Made by a program: the position numbers and the translations under genes. A stretch of 64,000 bases of DNA from assembly GCA_026983955.1 (NCBI GenBank), contig JALSTB010000018.1, positions 1 to 64,000 on the forward strand, written 5' to 3'. The stretch's first letter is position 1; each line of letters begins with the position of its first letter. Source of the DNA: Melioribacteraceae bacterium. Lineage in GTDB: Bacteria; Bacteroidota; Ignavibacteria; Ignavibacteriales; Melioribacteraceae. Positions 24,510-32,804 of the stretch are shown piece by piece. The notes beneath the pieces are model-generated. The model did no database searches, was not told where the DNA came from, and saw nothing but the letters and a program-made list of their open reading frames with translations.

Positions 24510-24998
24510 ATGAAATCCACATTTCTTTCAGGTTTTGTTTTATTTGCCTTCCTTACAAGTTGTTCTACCACACACATTGTAAAGTTAAGCGACAAGCAAG
24601 AACTGAACAATCTCAACCGTCTGATTGAGAAAGAGGAAATCACTCTGCAACTCAAAAACAAAGAAAAGCTCAAAGTTCAAAATGTTAAAATTAAACCCGA
24701 TACTGTTTTTGCATTCGATTTGAATTTAAGCGAACCCGCCAGTTTCAAAACGGAGGAAATCGAGAAAATAACTTATACCGATCATACCCAAGGATTTATT
24801 GACGGCTTCCTGACAGGATTCTATATCGGCGCGGTTCCCGGTTTGGTCATCGGTTTGACAACCGATCTTTTCGGCGGGAATGTTATTGCCGGAATATTAA
24901 CCGGAATTGCTTACGGTCTTGGAACGGGTGTTGCCGGCGGCATTATCGGTGCAATATCGGGAAGCAAAGAAATTTACATCATCGAAGAACGGAAATGA
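24510..24998 (+). CDS. lipoprotein with glycine-rich membrane-like tail
   Basis: 162 residues. Lipoprotein signal with lipobox LTSC (C18). A polar strand-rich middle (about 25-95) is followed by a glycine-rich hydrophobic segment (about 98-155, GFLTGFYIGAVPGLVIGLTT and GIAYGLGTGVAGGIIGAISG), which resembles glycine-zipper regions of outer-membrane proteins. No function is recognised. The gene stands alone between two terminators, 113 bases after the OmpA-like gene. Confidence 0.75.
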   Translation: MKSTFLSGFVLFAFLTSCSTTHIVKLSDKQELNNLNRLIEKEEITLQLKNKEKLKVQNVKIKPDTVFAFDLNLSEPASFKTEEIEKITYTDHTQGFIDGFLTGFYIGAVPGLVIGLTTDLFGGNVIAGILTGIAYGLGTGVAGGIIGAISGSKEIYIIEERK

Positions 24999-25000
24999 AA

Positions 25001-25031
25001 AAGCCTTGCAACGGCCTATTGCAAGGCTTTT
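25001..25031. terminator. bidirectional terminator (lipoprotein gene / tRNA-Lys)
   Basis: Perfect 11-bp stem AAGCCTTGCAA / TTGCAAGGCTT with a seven-base loop, a T-run on the plus side and five T on the minus side. It serves the plus-strand lipoprotein gene and the minus-strand tRNA. Confidence 0.85.
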
Positions 25032-25035
25032 AACG

Positions 25036-25108
<73 letters not shown>

Positions 25109-25245
25109 ACCGCAAAAATAATTATTTTTAATTGAGTTTCAAAGCAAGTCGCTTCCCCGGTTATTTTACATAATAAATAATTCAATTAATTTAATATTTA
25201 TTCTCAATTTTGTTAAATTGTAAAATAAATTTACAGTAAAAACTA

Positions 25246-25752
25246 ATGGATGCGTTAACCATAATTTTTATTATACTCGGATTTATTCTTGCGGTAGTGG
25301 GAATTGTCGGCTGCATAGTTCCCGGTCTACCGGGTCCTCCCTTAAATTATATTGCGGTCGTTCTCCTCGATATTGCGCGCCCCGAACTTTTCACCTCCAA
25401 ATTTCTGCTTTGGTTCGGCTTGATTGTGGTTATCGTTTATTTTCTCGATTACATTCTTCCGGTTTTGGGCGCTAAAATTTACAATGCATCCAAATTCGGG
25501 ATTTGGGGTTCCATAACCGGAATGATTATCGGTATATTTTTCTTCCCGCCGTTCGGAATGATTCTGGGTATAATTATCGGAACAATAACCGGCGAACTTC
25601 TTGCCGGGAAAGAACATTCGGAAGCATTGAAAGTAGGATTCGTTACTTTTGTTGCCAGTATGGCTGTCATTATAATCAAATTAAGTTTATCTTTGATTCT
25701 TACTTTTTATTTTTTGAAAGGGGTTTTCACCATTGGCTACGGTATGTTCTGA
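25246..25752 (+). CDS. DUF456 family membrane protein
   Basis: 168 residues, almost entirely hydrophobic with about five membrane segments. The first segment and following loop, VVGIVGCIVPGLPGPPLNYIAVVLLD, and the glycine-rich pairs GIWGSITGMIIGIF and GMILGIIIGTITGELLAG match the DUF456 family, whose members carry such paired glycine-zipper-like helices. The function is unknown. It overlaps the next gene by 20 bases, which suggests co-expression. Confidence 0.85.
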   Translation: MDALTIIFIILGFILAVVGIVGCIVPGLPGPPLNYIAVVLLDIARPELFTSKFLLWFGLIVVIVYFLDYILPVLGAKIYNASKFGIWGSITGMIIGIFFFPPFGMILGIIIGTITGELLAGKEHSEALKVGFVTFVASMAVIIIKLSLSLILTFYFLKGVFTIGYGMF

Positions 25753-26647
25753 TTTCTTTAAGAAATTTTTAGCAACTTTTTTATTGTTATTAATTTTCAC
25801 TTCATGCCAAAACCAAAACAACAACCAGGCTTCAACCGGAAATATTTTAACAGATGCACTTGGGAATAAATTCGAAATAACCCAGCCGCCGGAACGAATA
25901 ATAACTTTGGCGCCGAATTTAACCGAAATGGTTTATGAACTTGGCGCCGGTAACAAACTTGTCGGCAACACCCTTTTTTGTAACTATCCTGAAGAAGCAA
26001 AATCCGTTGAAAAAATTGGCGACATGTTGACAGTAGATTATGAAAAAATCGTTTCGTTAAAACCCGGGTTGATTTTTATAACGAAAGAAGGAAATAAAAA
26101 AAACATCTATCAAAAATTAATTTCCCTCAAATTTAAAGTTTTTGTGTCCGACCCTAAAAGTTATGAAGATATTAAACAAACTTTTCTGAAAATGGGAAAA
26201 ATCCTGGGAAAAGAAAACTTAGCCCGTGAAAAAATTAAAAAATGGGATTTGATAATCGATTCGGTAAAAAACGAAGTTAAAAATCTTCCGGTCAAATCAG
26301 CAATGTTTTTGGTTAACCTTAAACCGGTAATGCTTGCCGGGAAAAATACATTCATAGACGAAATTCTGCAAATATGCGGTTTTAGGAATATTGCGGACAG
26401 TACACAGTTACGCTATCCCGTTTTCAGCCGTGAAGAAATTATTAAGAAAAATCCCGATTATATTATCCTTTTTGCATCAAAAAATTTGAATGCGAACGAC
26501 GTTAAAAATGCCTATCCCGAATGGGAAGAGCTGAACGCAGTAAAGAACAACAAAATTATTTTTGTTGATGCGGATTTATTTGCCAGACCCGGACCCCGCT
26601 TTGGAAAAGCGGTTAAATTTTTATTTCACGCCCGCAACGAAAATTAA
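25733..26647 (+). CDS. BtuF-like helical-backbone metal/cobalamin binding lipoprotein
   Basis: 304 residues from a TTG at 25733, with GAAAGGGG nine bases upstream and no better start in frame. Lipobox FTSC (about C25). The domain reads TDALGNKFEITQPPERIITLAPNLTEMVYELGAGNKLVGNT, then IVSLKPGLIF, the long backbone helix and the closing PGPRFGKAVKFLF. This is the TroA-like fold of BtuF/FhuD-type receptors. No ABC permease or ATPase is adjacent, so it is an orphan binding protein here. Cobalamin is the likeliest ligand from sequence type, but siderophore is possible. Confidence 0.85.
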   Translation: MATVCSDFFKKFLATFLLLLIFTSCQNQNNNQASTGNILTDALGNKFEITQPPERIITLAPNLTEMVYELGAGNKLVGNTLFCNYPEEAKSVEKIGDMLTVDYEKIVSLKPGLIFITKEGNKKNIYQKLISLKFKVFVSDPKSYEDIKQTFLKMGKILGKENLAREKIKKWDLIIDSVKNEVKNLPVKSAMFLVNLKPVMLAGKNTFIDEILQICGFRNIADSTQLRYPVFSREEIIKKNPDYIILFASKNLNANDVKNAYPEWEELNAVKNNKIIFVDADLFARPGPRFGKAVKFLFHARNEN

Positions 26648-26976
26648 GACTCTCCACCCTTTTATTTTTCTCAGTTATAAAACCGGGTTTAGACCGTACA
26701 TGATTGAAACCGGCGGTTGAACCAATAAACCGTAAACGCGCTACGATAATTTGGCATTATTTACTTATGCTCGTTAGTAATATTATTAATTCATAAAATT
26801 TAATTTAAATTATATTGTAAATTAATTATTTTTATTATGTATAAATCGTTGATATTTGTTACGAATTTCTTTTGATAAACTTTAAAAACCATATCAAATT
26901 CCGATAATGCACCAGAAGAAATATGGTTGCAAAATGATACTGTATATGGTATATTTTGAAACATATTTCTTAATAA
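26648..26976. other. 329-base intergenic region with ATATGGT repeats
   Basis: Very AT-rich, no gene. Near its right end three copies of one heptamer lie before the toxin gene: ACCATAT (inverted) at 26888, ATATGGT at 26921 and ATATGGT at 26944. AACCATAT/ATATGGTT forms a perfect 8-base inverted repeat. The rest shows nothing I can name. Confidence 0.5.
26887..26950. promoter_or_regulatory. candidate operator of the toxin-antitoxin-chaperone module
   Basis: One inverted and two direct copies of ATATGGT (26888-26894, 26921-26927, 26944-26950), the last ending 26 bases before the first ATG. HicB-type antitoxins with a ribbon-helix-helix domain autoregulate through short inverted repeats at this position. 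Role inferred from position and symmetry. Confidence 0.45.
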
Positions 26977-27270
26977 ATGAGTAGAATTGAAAAAAGAATC
27001 CGGAAATGGAGAAATCCCTCATTCAGGCAAGATGTACCGCTTGAAGATATTTTTACCGTATTGAATACATTTTTTCCGGACTCATATGAATTCGGAGGAA
27101 AACGCGGTTCTCATATAATTACGGTTTGGCATGATTGTTTGAAAGGTGAGAGTAATTTTGGTATTGACGGTGATTTCACAATCCCAACGACCGGAGGCAA
27201 AAAAATAAAACATTTTTATTTGAAAAAATTAATAGAAGCAATCGACATCATAAAAGAGTGTGAAAAATGA
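26977..27270 (+). CDS. hicA: HicA-like toxin (putative mRNA interferase)
   Basis: 97 residues. The core resembles HicA: FGGKRGSHIITVWHD with the likely catalytic His46 in GSH, then DFTIPTTGGKKIKHFYLKKLIEAI. The longer length (canonical HicA is about 60) and the PTTGGKK loop in place of IPxHxxxE match the larger HicA-like subgroup paired with HicB. HicA toxins are dsRBD-fold RNases that cleave mRNA and tmRNA. Its stop overlaps the antitoxin start by 4 bases (ATGA). The call rests on the motif and on the HicB-like partner. Confidence 0.75.
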   Translation: MSRIEKRIRKWRNPSFRQDVPLEDIFTVLNTFFPDSYEFGGKRGSHIITVWHDCLKGESNFGIDGDFTIPTTGGKKIKHFYLKKLIEAIDIIKECEK

Positions 27271-27803
27271 AAAAGGACATAAAATATTATATGAATTTAA
27301 AGTATGCGGTTGAAATACAAGAATTGGATAAAACCGAAGGTGGCGGATTTATCGCTTCTATTCCCCAATTGGGTAAATATGCTTTCCAAGCAGATGGCGA
27401 AACCGTGGAAAAGGCTCTGGAAAATTTGAAAAAGGTAAAAGAAATTTTATTTTCAAGATATTTGGAAAAGGGCATTCCAATTCCGGAACCGGAGAAAGAA
27501 AAACCCAATAAATACAGCGGTAAGTTTTTAATTCGTCTTCCAAAACAATTACACAAAATGCTTTCCGAAAAAGCCAAAGATGAAAATGTAAGCCTAAATC
27601 AATTTGTACAGTTTCTTTTAACTTCGCAACTTGTGGCATATTCTTTCGAAGAGGTAATGGACGATTACATAAACAAATTTAATATCATTCTACAAAATTA
27701 TTCTGATCTTCACCATCAATACGAATTATCATCTTACCGGAATACACAAAAACCGGTTCACAAACTTAAACTCATTAAAAAAGAATATGCAGAGGCAGTT
27801 TGA
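27267..27803 (+). CDS. hicB: HicB-like antitoxin with C-terminal RHH domain
   Basis: 178 residues. The N-terminal part (about 10-75) is the HicB fold, a degenerate RNase H-like domain: GGGFIASIPQLGKYAFQADG, then ETVEKALENLKKVKE. A linker rich in Pro and Glu leads to a ribbon-helix-helix domain (about 90-125: GKFLIRLPKQLHKMLSEKAK, then VSLNQFVQFLL), which should bind the operator. The C-terminal extension (about 130-178) is longer than in ordinary HicB. In toxin-antitoxin-chaperone systems such a tail is the chaperone-addiction region that makes the antitoxin depend on SecB-like chaperone, and a SecB-like gene follows two bases after the stop. Confidence 0.82.
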   Translation: MKKDIKYYMNLKYAVEIQELDKTEGGGFIASIPQLGKYAFQADGETVEKALENLKKVKEILFSRYLEKGIPIPEPEKEKPNKYSGKFLIRLPKQLHKMLSEKAKDENVSLNQFVQFLLTSQLVAYSFEEVMDDYINKFNIILQNYSDLHHQYELSSYRNTQKPVHKLKLIKKEYAEAV

Positions 27804-27805
27804 GT

Positions 27806-28234
27806 ATGGGAAAAAGAAAAAAAATTTCACCGGATGAATACAAGAAAATACTCAGCGGAATCGAATTAAAAAACATTATTCTTCAAAAAAGTAAAACTTA
27901 TTATAATATTTCTTCAAAAACGCCCGATCAATTAAGTATAAAAATAAACGATTCCTCGGATTTCAAAATCCTGGAAGATGGATTAGTTAATTTATTTCAA
28001 ACATACGAGTTGGATGCAAGAAAGCCGGATTCCAAATCCCGTTACATCCAAATTGAAGTAACTTTTGTAGTAACCTTGCACAGTAAATACGAATTTACGG
28101 AAGGCTTTTTTGAAATTTACAAAGAAATAAGTCTGCCTTTAAATACGTGGCCCTTCTTCAGGGAGTTTGTAAATCAAATGACATCAAGAATGAATGTGCC
28201 GCCTTTAACTCTGCCGTTACTGAAAACAAATTAG
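27806..28234 (+). CDS. SecB-like chaperone of a TAC module
   Basis: 142 residues from the ATG at 27806 (AGAGG ten bases upstream); a TTG at 27800 is also possible. The middle and end follow the SecB fold: strands YIQIEVTFVVTLHSKYEF, the helix and the strongly typical close LNTWPFFREFVNQMTSRM with NVPPLTLPLL. SecB-like proteins encoded with toxin-antitoxin genes protect and fold the antitoxin (as Rv1957 does for HigBA in Mycobacterium tuberculosis). Context, size and the downstream position identify it as a module chaperone rather than the general export SecB. Confidence 0.78.
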   Translation: MGKRKKISPDEYKKILSGIELKNIILQKSKTYYNISSKTPDQLSIKINDSSDFKILEDGLVNLFQTYELDARKPDSKSRYIQIEVTFVVTLHSKYEFTEGFFEIYKEISLPLNTWPFFREFVNQMTSRMNVPPLTLPLLKTN

Positions 28235-28268
28235 CATCGTTCCGGTATTTTTACGGTTAACTTCCTTT

Positions 28269-29396
28269 TTAATCCAATTTCTTTCTGAACTTCAATGAAC
28301 TGAAAACAATAATGACAATACCTATAGCAGCAAGGATTGCGGTTTCTTGCCATAAATCCGCAAACCCAATTCCCTTCAAAATAACGCCCCGGATAATAAC
28401 CATAAAATAGCGCAGGGGAATCAAATACGTAATGTATTGGATAACAACCGGCATGTTTTCGATAGGAAATGCAAAACCGGAAAGATAAATCATCGGCAGC
28501 ATAACAAGAAAAATTGCAAGCATCATTGCTTGTTGTTGGGTTTTAGAAATGGTCGAAACAAACATTCCCAATCCCAATGTGGAAAGTATATAAAGAAAAG
28601 TGGTGAAAAAGAGGAACGAAACGCTGCCACGGACTTCAATCCCGAAAATGACAGCCATTGCGGTAAGAACGAAAATTTCGGCAAGAAAACCGAGAAGCGC
28701 AAAGGGAATGAGCTTACCCAAAATCAATTGTTTCGATTGAATGGGTGTAACAATAAGTTGTTCAAGAGTACCGATTTCCTTTTCTTTCACAATTGCCAGG
28801 GAAGTTAGAATAAGTGTTATATTCATTAGCAAAAGTGCAACTATTCCGGGTACCATGAAATTTCTGGTTGTCATTCCGGGATTGTACCAAACACGCGGTT
28901 CAGGTGTAACCGAAGCCGGAACGGTTTTCAATCCCGTGCGGTTGATAAAATCTATTAAAATAGTGTTGGCAAAATCCGCAGCGATTAATTGCACATAACC
29001 TGCAGCAATGGAAGCCGAATTTCCGTCCGAACCGTCAAAAACCGCTTGCACTTGCGCCGTACGGTTCCGGTTTATATTTTTTTCGAAATCTTTTGCAATT
29101 ACCAAACCGAGCAGAATTTTCCCTTTGTCAACAAGCTCTTGCAAGTCCTTGTAATTCGTAACATAATAATCGATTTGAAAATAATGTGAACCGGTAAAGT
29201 TTCTTACAAAATTCCTGCTAGTTTCCGTTCTATCCATATCGAACACTGCAGTGTGAACGGTCTTAACATCGAAATTTGCGGCATAACCGAGAAAAATAAG
29301 CTGGATGACCGGAGAAACAAAAATCAGTGCAACCATTTTCGGGTCGCGCCAAAACTGCAAAAATTCTTTCTTAATTATGTGTAAAACGGTTTTCAT
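28269..29396 (-). CDS. ABC-2 type exporter permease (YbhR/YbhS-like)
   Basis: 375 residues. One N-terminal membrane helix (about 22-42), a large extracytoplasmic loop (about 45-175, FDVKTVHTAVFDMDRTETSRNF) and five C-terminal helices, the ABC-2 permease topology. It shares the loop pattern with the preceding permease gene; the two should form a heterodimer. Start at 29396 overlaps the previous gene's stop by 4 bases. It is the last gene of the exporter operon. Confidence 0.9.
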   Translation of the reverse strand: MKTVLHIIKKEFLQFWRDPKMVALIFVSPVIQLIFLGYAANFDVKTVHTAVFDMDRTETSRNFVRNFTGSHYFQIDYYVTNYKDLQELVDKGKILLGLVIAKDFEKNINRNRTAQVQAVFDGSDGNSASIAAGYVQLIAADFANTILIDFINRTGLKTVPASVTPEPRVWYNPGMTTRNFMVPGIVALLLMNITLILTSLAIVKEKEIGTLEQLIVTPIQSKQLILGKLIPFALLGFLAEIFVLTAMAVIFGIEVRGSVSFLFFTTFLYILSTLGLGMFVSTISKTQQQAMMLAIFLVMLPMIYLSGFAFPIENMPVVIQYITYLIPLRYFMVIIRGVILKGIGFADLWQETAILAAIGIVIIVFSSLKFRKKLD

Positions 29397-30529
29397 TTAG
29401 CCAATGCCTTCTTTTTACTTGCCACGGTAGCCAGAACCAAAAACAAAACTGCAAACAATACCAAGTAAATCAGTTGTAACCAAAATGCTTCGGGTCCGAC
29501 TCCACGTAAAATTATTGCTCTTAAAATTATGATAAAGAATTTTGCCGGTGATATGTTAGTTACCAATTGAATTATGTAAGGCATACTTTCAATCGGGAAA
29601 ATAAATCCCGAAAGAATTACCGACGGCAACATCGAAAGAAAAGTTGCCATGGTAAAAGCAATTTGTTGCGTATCCGAAACTACCGACACGAAGATACCCA
29701 TGCTTGTTGAGGCAACAATAAATATCATTGTGCTGATAAAAAGAATAAAATAATTTCCTTTCACCACAACATCGAAAAGGATATTTCCGGCAACAAGGAT
29801 AAAAACCGCATCGAGGAGACCGATTAAAATATAAGGCAAAGTTTTGCCGGTTAAAACTTCCACTGTTGAAAGTGAAGAAATTTCCAACTGTTCTATCGTT
29901 CCCTTTTCTTTTTCACGTACCAGCGAAAGTGAAACGGTTATTGTTGCGGTAACAATTAAAATCATTGCAATTAGGCCGGGGAGTAAAAATTTTGTGGAAT
30001 TTAGCTCCGGATTGAACATAAACAAGGGTTCCAAATTAAGCGGAACGAATGCCTTTTTTCCCAATGCCGCCAGCCGGTCTCGTTGATATTTTGCGTTGAA
30101 ATCGAAAGTTGCGCTTTTCACATAGTTGTAGATTATTGTAGCGGTGTTGCCGTTTACCCCGTCAATCAAATATTGGATTTTTACATTTTCGGTTCCCTTG
30201 CCCAATTTTTCCGAGAAATCGTTTGGAATTACCAAAACAACTTGAGCCACCTTGTCGTCCAAAGTGGTTTTTATTTCTTTTTCACTTGAAATATATTTTA
30301 CCGCTCTGAAGTAATTGGAACTTGTAAGATAGTTAATTAACTCACGGCTTTCGGGTGATCTATCCAAATCGTAAATTGCAAGTTGTATGTTTTTCACATC
30401 GAAGCTGACTGCGTAACCGAAAATACCAAGCAAGAACACGGGAAAAAATAAAATAACAAAAAGCATCCGTTTATCTCGGACAAGCTGTTTGATTTCTTTT
30501 TTTGTAACCGCTTTAATTCTGCCGAGCAT
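29393..30529 (-). CDS. ABC-2 type exporter permease (YbhS/YbhR-like)
   Basis: 378 residues from the ATG at 30529, chosen because AGGAG stands before it; the frame is open 180 bases further, inside the ATPase gene. The topology is the same as its neighbour: N-terminal helix (KRMLFVILFFPVFLLGIFGY), external domain with VKNIQLAIYDLDRSPESREL, then five helices including FLLPGLIAMILIVTATITVSLS. It overlaps the ATPase gene by 17 bases and the second permease by 4. Confidence 0.9.
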   Translation of the reverse strand: MLGRIKAVTKKEIKQLVRDKRMLFVILFFPVFLLGIFGYAVSFDVKNIQLAIYDLDRSPESRELINYLTSSNYFRAVKYISSEKEIKTTLDDKVAQVVLVIPNDFSEKLGKGTENVKIQYLIDGVNGNTATIIYNYVKSATFDFNAKYQRDRLAALGKKAFVPLNLEPLFMFNPELNSTKFLLPGLIAMILIVTATITVSLSLVREKEKGTIEQLEISSLSTVEVLTGKTLPYILIGLLDAVFILVAGNILFDVVVKGNYFILFISTMIFIVASTSMGIFVSVVSDTQQIAFTMATFLSMLPSVILSGFIFPIESMPYIIQLVTNISPAKFFIIILRAIILRGVGPEAFWLQLIYLVLFAVLFLVLATVASKKKALAK

Positions 30530-31454
30530 TATTCTCCTGTTCCAACAAATGAATAAAAACATCTTCCAGGGTCGGCACAATTTGATCGACCCGTTTAATA
30601 TTCCGGATTCCGTGAAATTTAAGATATCCGGTAATTTGCGATTTATCTTCGAATTTATCGTTGACCACAACGTGAATATTTTTCCCGAAGATTGAAGTTT
30701 CGGTAACAAAATCCGCCTTTGAAAGCAAATCCATTGCCATTATGCTCTTTTCACATTCAACTTCGAATATTTTGCCCGAAAGATATTTTGTTTTCAAATC
30801 TTTGGAACTTCCTTCTGCAATCAGCCTTCCCGCATTAATCAAAATAATATTGTTGCAATATTCGGCTTCTTCGAGGTAATGGGTTGTAACGAAAACGGTA
30901 ATTCCTTCGGCAGAAAGGTCACTTATCAAATCCCAAAAATTTCTGCGGGAAATCGGGTCAACTCCACTTGTAGGTTCATCCAAAAAAACAATTTCCGGCC
31001 GGTGAATAACCGCAGTTCCCAAAGCCAATCGTTGTTTAATTCCACCCGGCAGCGAACCGGTAAGTAAATTCTCCTTTCCTTTCAAATTCGCAATTTCGAG
31101 CGCCCAATTTTTTCTTTCCTCCAATTCATCGTTCTCCATTCCGTACACCCCGCCGAAAAAATCAATATTTTCTTCCACTGTTAAATCATTGTAAAGGGAA
31201 AATTTTTGTGACATATAGCCAATTTTCCGCTTAACCATTTCAGGTTGCTTAACCACACTAAAACCACCGACGAGAGCGTCGCCGGAAGTCGGTTCCAACA
31301 CACCGATTAACATACGGATTGTAGTGGTTTTTCCTGCTCCGTTCGCACCTAGAAATCCGAATATTTCGCCTTTTTTTACATTAAAGGAAATGTTGTTTAC
31401 CGAAACAAAATCACCGAATTTTTTGGTTAAATTTCTGACTTCAATACTGTTCAT
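30513..31454 (-). CDS. ABC exporter ATPase, second of two
   Basis: 313 residues. Walker A GANGAGKTTT, signature LPGGIKQRLALG (Pro in place of the usual Ser), Walker B IVFLDEPTSGVDP and the switch His in TTHYLEEA. A C-terminal extension (about 225-313) contains RVDQIVPTLEDVFIHLLEQ, typical of ABC-2/drug exporter ATPases. In E. coli YbhF the two ATPase domains are fused; here they are separate genes with TolC between them. Start adjacent to the TolC stop. Confidence 0.93.
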   Translation of the reverse strand: MNSIEVRNLTKKFGDFVSVNNISFNVKKGEIFGFLGANGAGKTTTIRMLIGVLEPTSGDALVGGFSVVKQPEMVKRKIGYMSQKFSLYNDLTVEENIDFFGGVYGMENDELEERKNWALEIANLKGKENLLTGSLPGGIKQRLALGTAVIHRPEIVFLDEPTSGVDPISRRNFWDLISDLSAEGITVFVTTHYLEEAEYCNNIILINAGRLIAEGSSKDLKTKYLSGKIFEVECEKSIMAMDLLSKADFVTETSIFGKNIHVVVNDKFEDKSQITGYLKFHGIRNIKRVDQIVPTLEDVFIHLLEQENNARQN

Positions 31455-32804
31455 TTACATATCCGTTGAATAAATTTTTCTACCGAGCGATTTGTAAAAT
31501 TCAGCTTTAGCCAGTTCAAAATCGACCAGGGCAATTTGCAATTTTACTTGTGCATCGAGAAGCGACGTTTGGGCGTCCACCAAATCGGAAACGGGAATTA
31601 TTTGCCCGGAATACTTCTTTGCCGCCACCCTGTAATTTTCTTCAGCGGATTTTACGGCAATTTTGTTTGCCGAAATTTTCTCTTTGCTGTGCATTAAATT
31701 GAAATAATTTTTATACACTTCCATTTCAATTGCTTCGCGAATCAATTTTTCCGAATTTTCCGCTTGAATCAGTTTTTGCTCGGCTTGAGTAACTTTGGAT
31801 GAAGTTTCACCCCAATCCCATAATTTCCACGATAACGCAACGCCAACATCCCAAGTGTCGTAAAATTTGTCTTCCAACGGGAGCAATCTCTGGTTGGGTC
31901 TGCTGTACTGAAAATCGCCGAACACAAAAAGCGAGGGCAACCAACCCGATTTTGCCGCCGAAATATTTTCTCCGGCGGCTTCCAGTTTATATTTTAGGGA
32001 TTTTAACTCGAATCTGTTTTGAATTGCTTCATCCAAACTTTCTTGGAAACTAATATTCTCTAAATTAGTTTCTATAGAATCTACAGATATTTCTGACGGT
32101 TCATTAAGCCGGATTCCGAGAGCTTTATTAAATGCAATCCGTGCCAAATTCACGTTGTTTTCTGCATCGAGCTTTTTCAGATTTATTTCCGACAGCAAAA
32201 CTTCCAATTTCAGTAAATCACTTTCCGTTACAATTCCGTTTTTGTAAAAATTCCTCACTTTTTCCAATTGCGTTTTTACATTAACCAAATTTTGATTTAC
32301 TATTTCAAGAATTTTCCCGGCTTTGTAAAAATTCCAGAACGCTTTTCTGATTCCGAATGCCGTTTCATTTTTGATTTTTTCACAATCGGCTTTCACCGCT
32401 TTGTAATTCAATCCGGCTGCCGAATGAAGGGAAGAAAGTCGAAATCCGGTGAAAACAGGTTGTTTTAGTGATAAAACAACGGCATAATTGTTCAAAACCG
32501 GTTCTTGAATCTTAAATTTTGTATTTCCGAATGGAATTTGCACTTCGAACGGCGGAACGTCGCTCAGTCGTGTGTAAGAAGACGAAAGTGAAATTTGCGG
32601 CAAAAAATTCGAGAAAACCTCATTTGCCTTAGCTTCTGCTTCAATCACTTTTGATTCGGCAATTTTAAGTTCTTTACTGTTTTTCAATCCCGTTGCCAAA
32701 CTTTGCTCGAGTGTATAAACTCCGGTTTGTGCATTTACCGGTAACGTTAACGCAATAATCAAGAAAATAATCTTTTTCATATTTTTTCCCGGAATTAATT
32801 TCAT
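31455..32804 (-). CDS. TolC-family outer-membrane efflux protein
   Basis: 449 residues. The start at 32804 overlaps the upstream ATPase stop (ATGA); a second Met at residue 9 could also be used. Signal peptide to about residue 25 (LPVNAQ). Two tandem halves of the outer-membrane factor fold with long helices: KELKIAESKVIEAEAKANEV and SEENYRVAAKKYSGQIIPVSDLVDAQTSLLDAQVK (given in part), plus the FSNFLPQISLSSSY and GWLPSLFVFGDF strand regions. It forms the outer-membrane exit duct for the HlyD and ABC components around it. Confidence 0.93.
   Translation of the reverse strand: MKLIPGKNMKKIIFLIIALTLPVNAQTGVYTLEQSLATGLKNSKELKIAESKVIEAEAKANEVFSNFLPQISLSSSYTRLSDVPPFEVQIPFGNTKFKIQEPVLNNYAVVLSLKQPVFTGFRLSSLHSAAGLNYKAVKADCEKIKNETAFGIRKAFWNFYKAGKILEIVNQNLVNVKTQLEKVRNFYKNGIVTESDLLKLEVLLSEINLKKLDAENNVNLARIAFNKALGIRLNEPSEISVDSIETNLENISFQESLDEAIQNRFELKSLKYKLEAAGENISAAKSGWLPSLFVFGDFQYSRPNQRLLPLEDKFYDTWDVGVALSWKLWDWGETSSKVTQAEQKLIQAENSEKLIREAIEMEVYKNYFNLMHSKEKISANKIAVKSAEENYRVAAKKYSGQIIPVSDLVDAQTSLLDAQVKLQIALVDFELAKAEFYKSLGRKIYSTDM

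Noticed and set aside
25200-25260. Cobalamin riboswitch for the BtuF-like gene.
   Set aside because: The BtuF-like gene is translated from inside the DUF456 gene and the short leader before DUF456 shows no conserved B12-box-like element.
26751-26770. Sigma-54-like TGGCA...TGC sequence before the TAC module.
   Set aside because: The GG and GC doublets are 14 bases apart instead of 10, so it cannot be a -24/-12 promoter.
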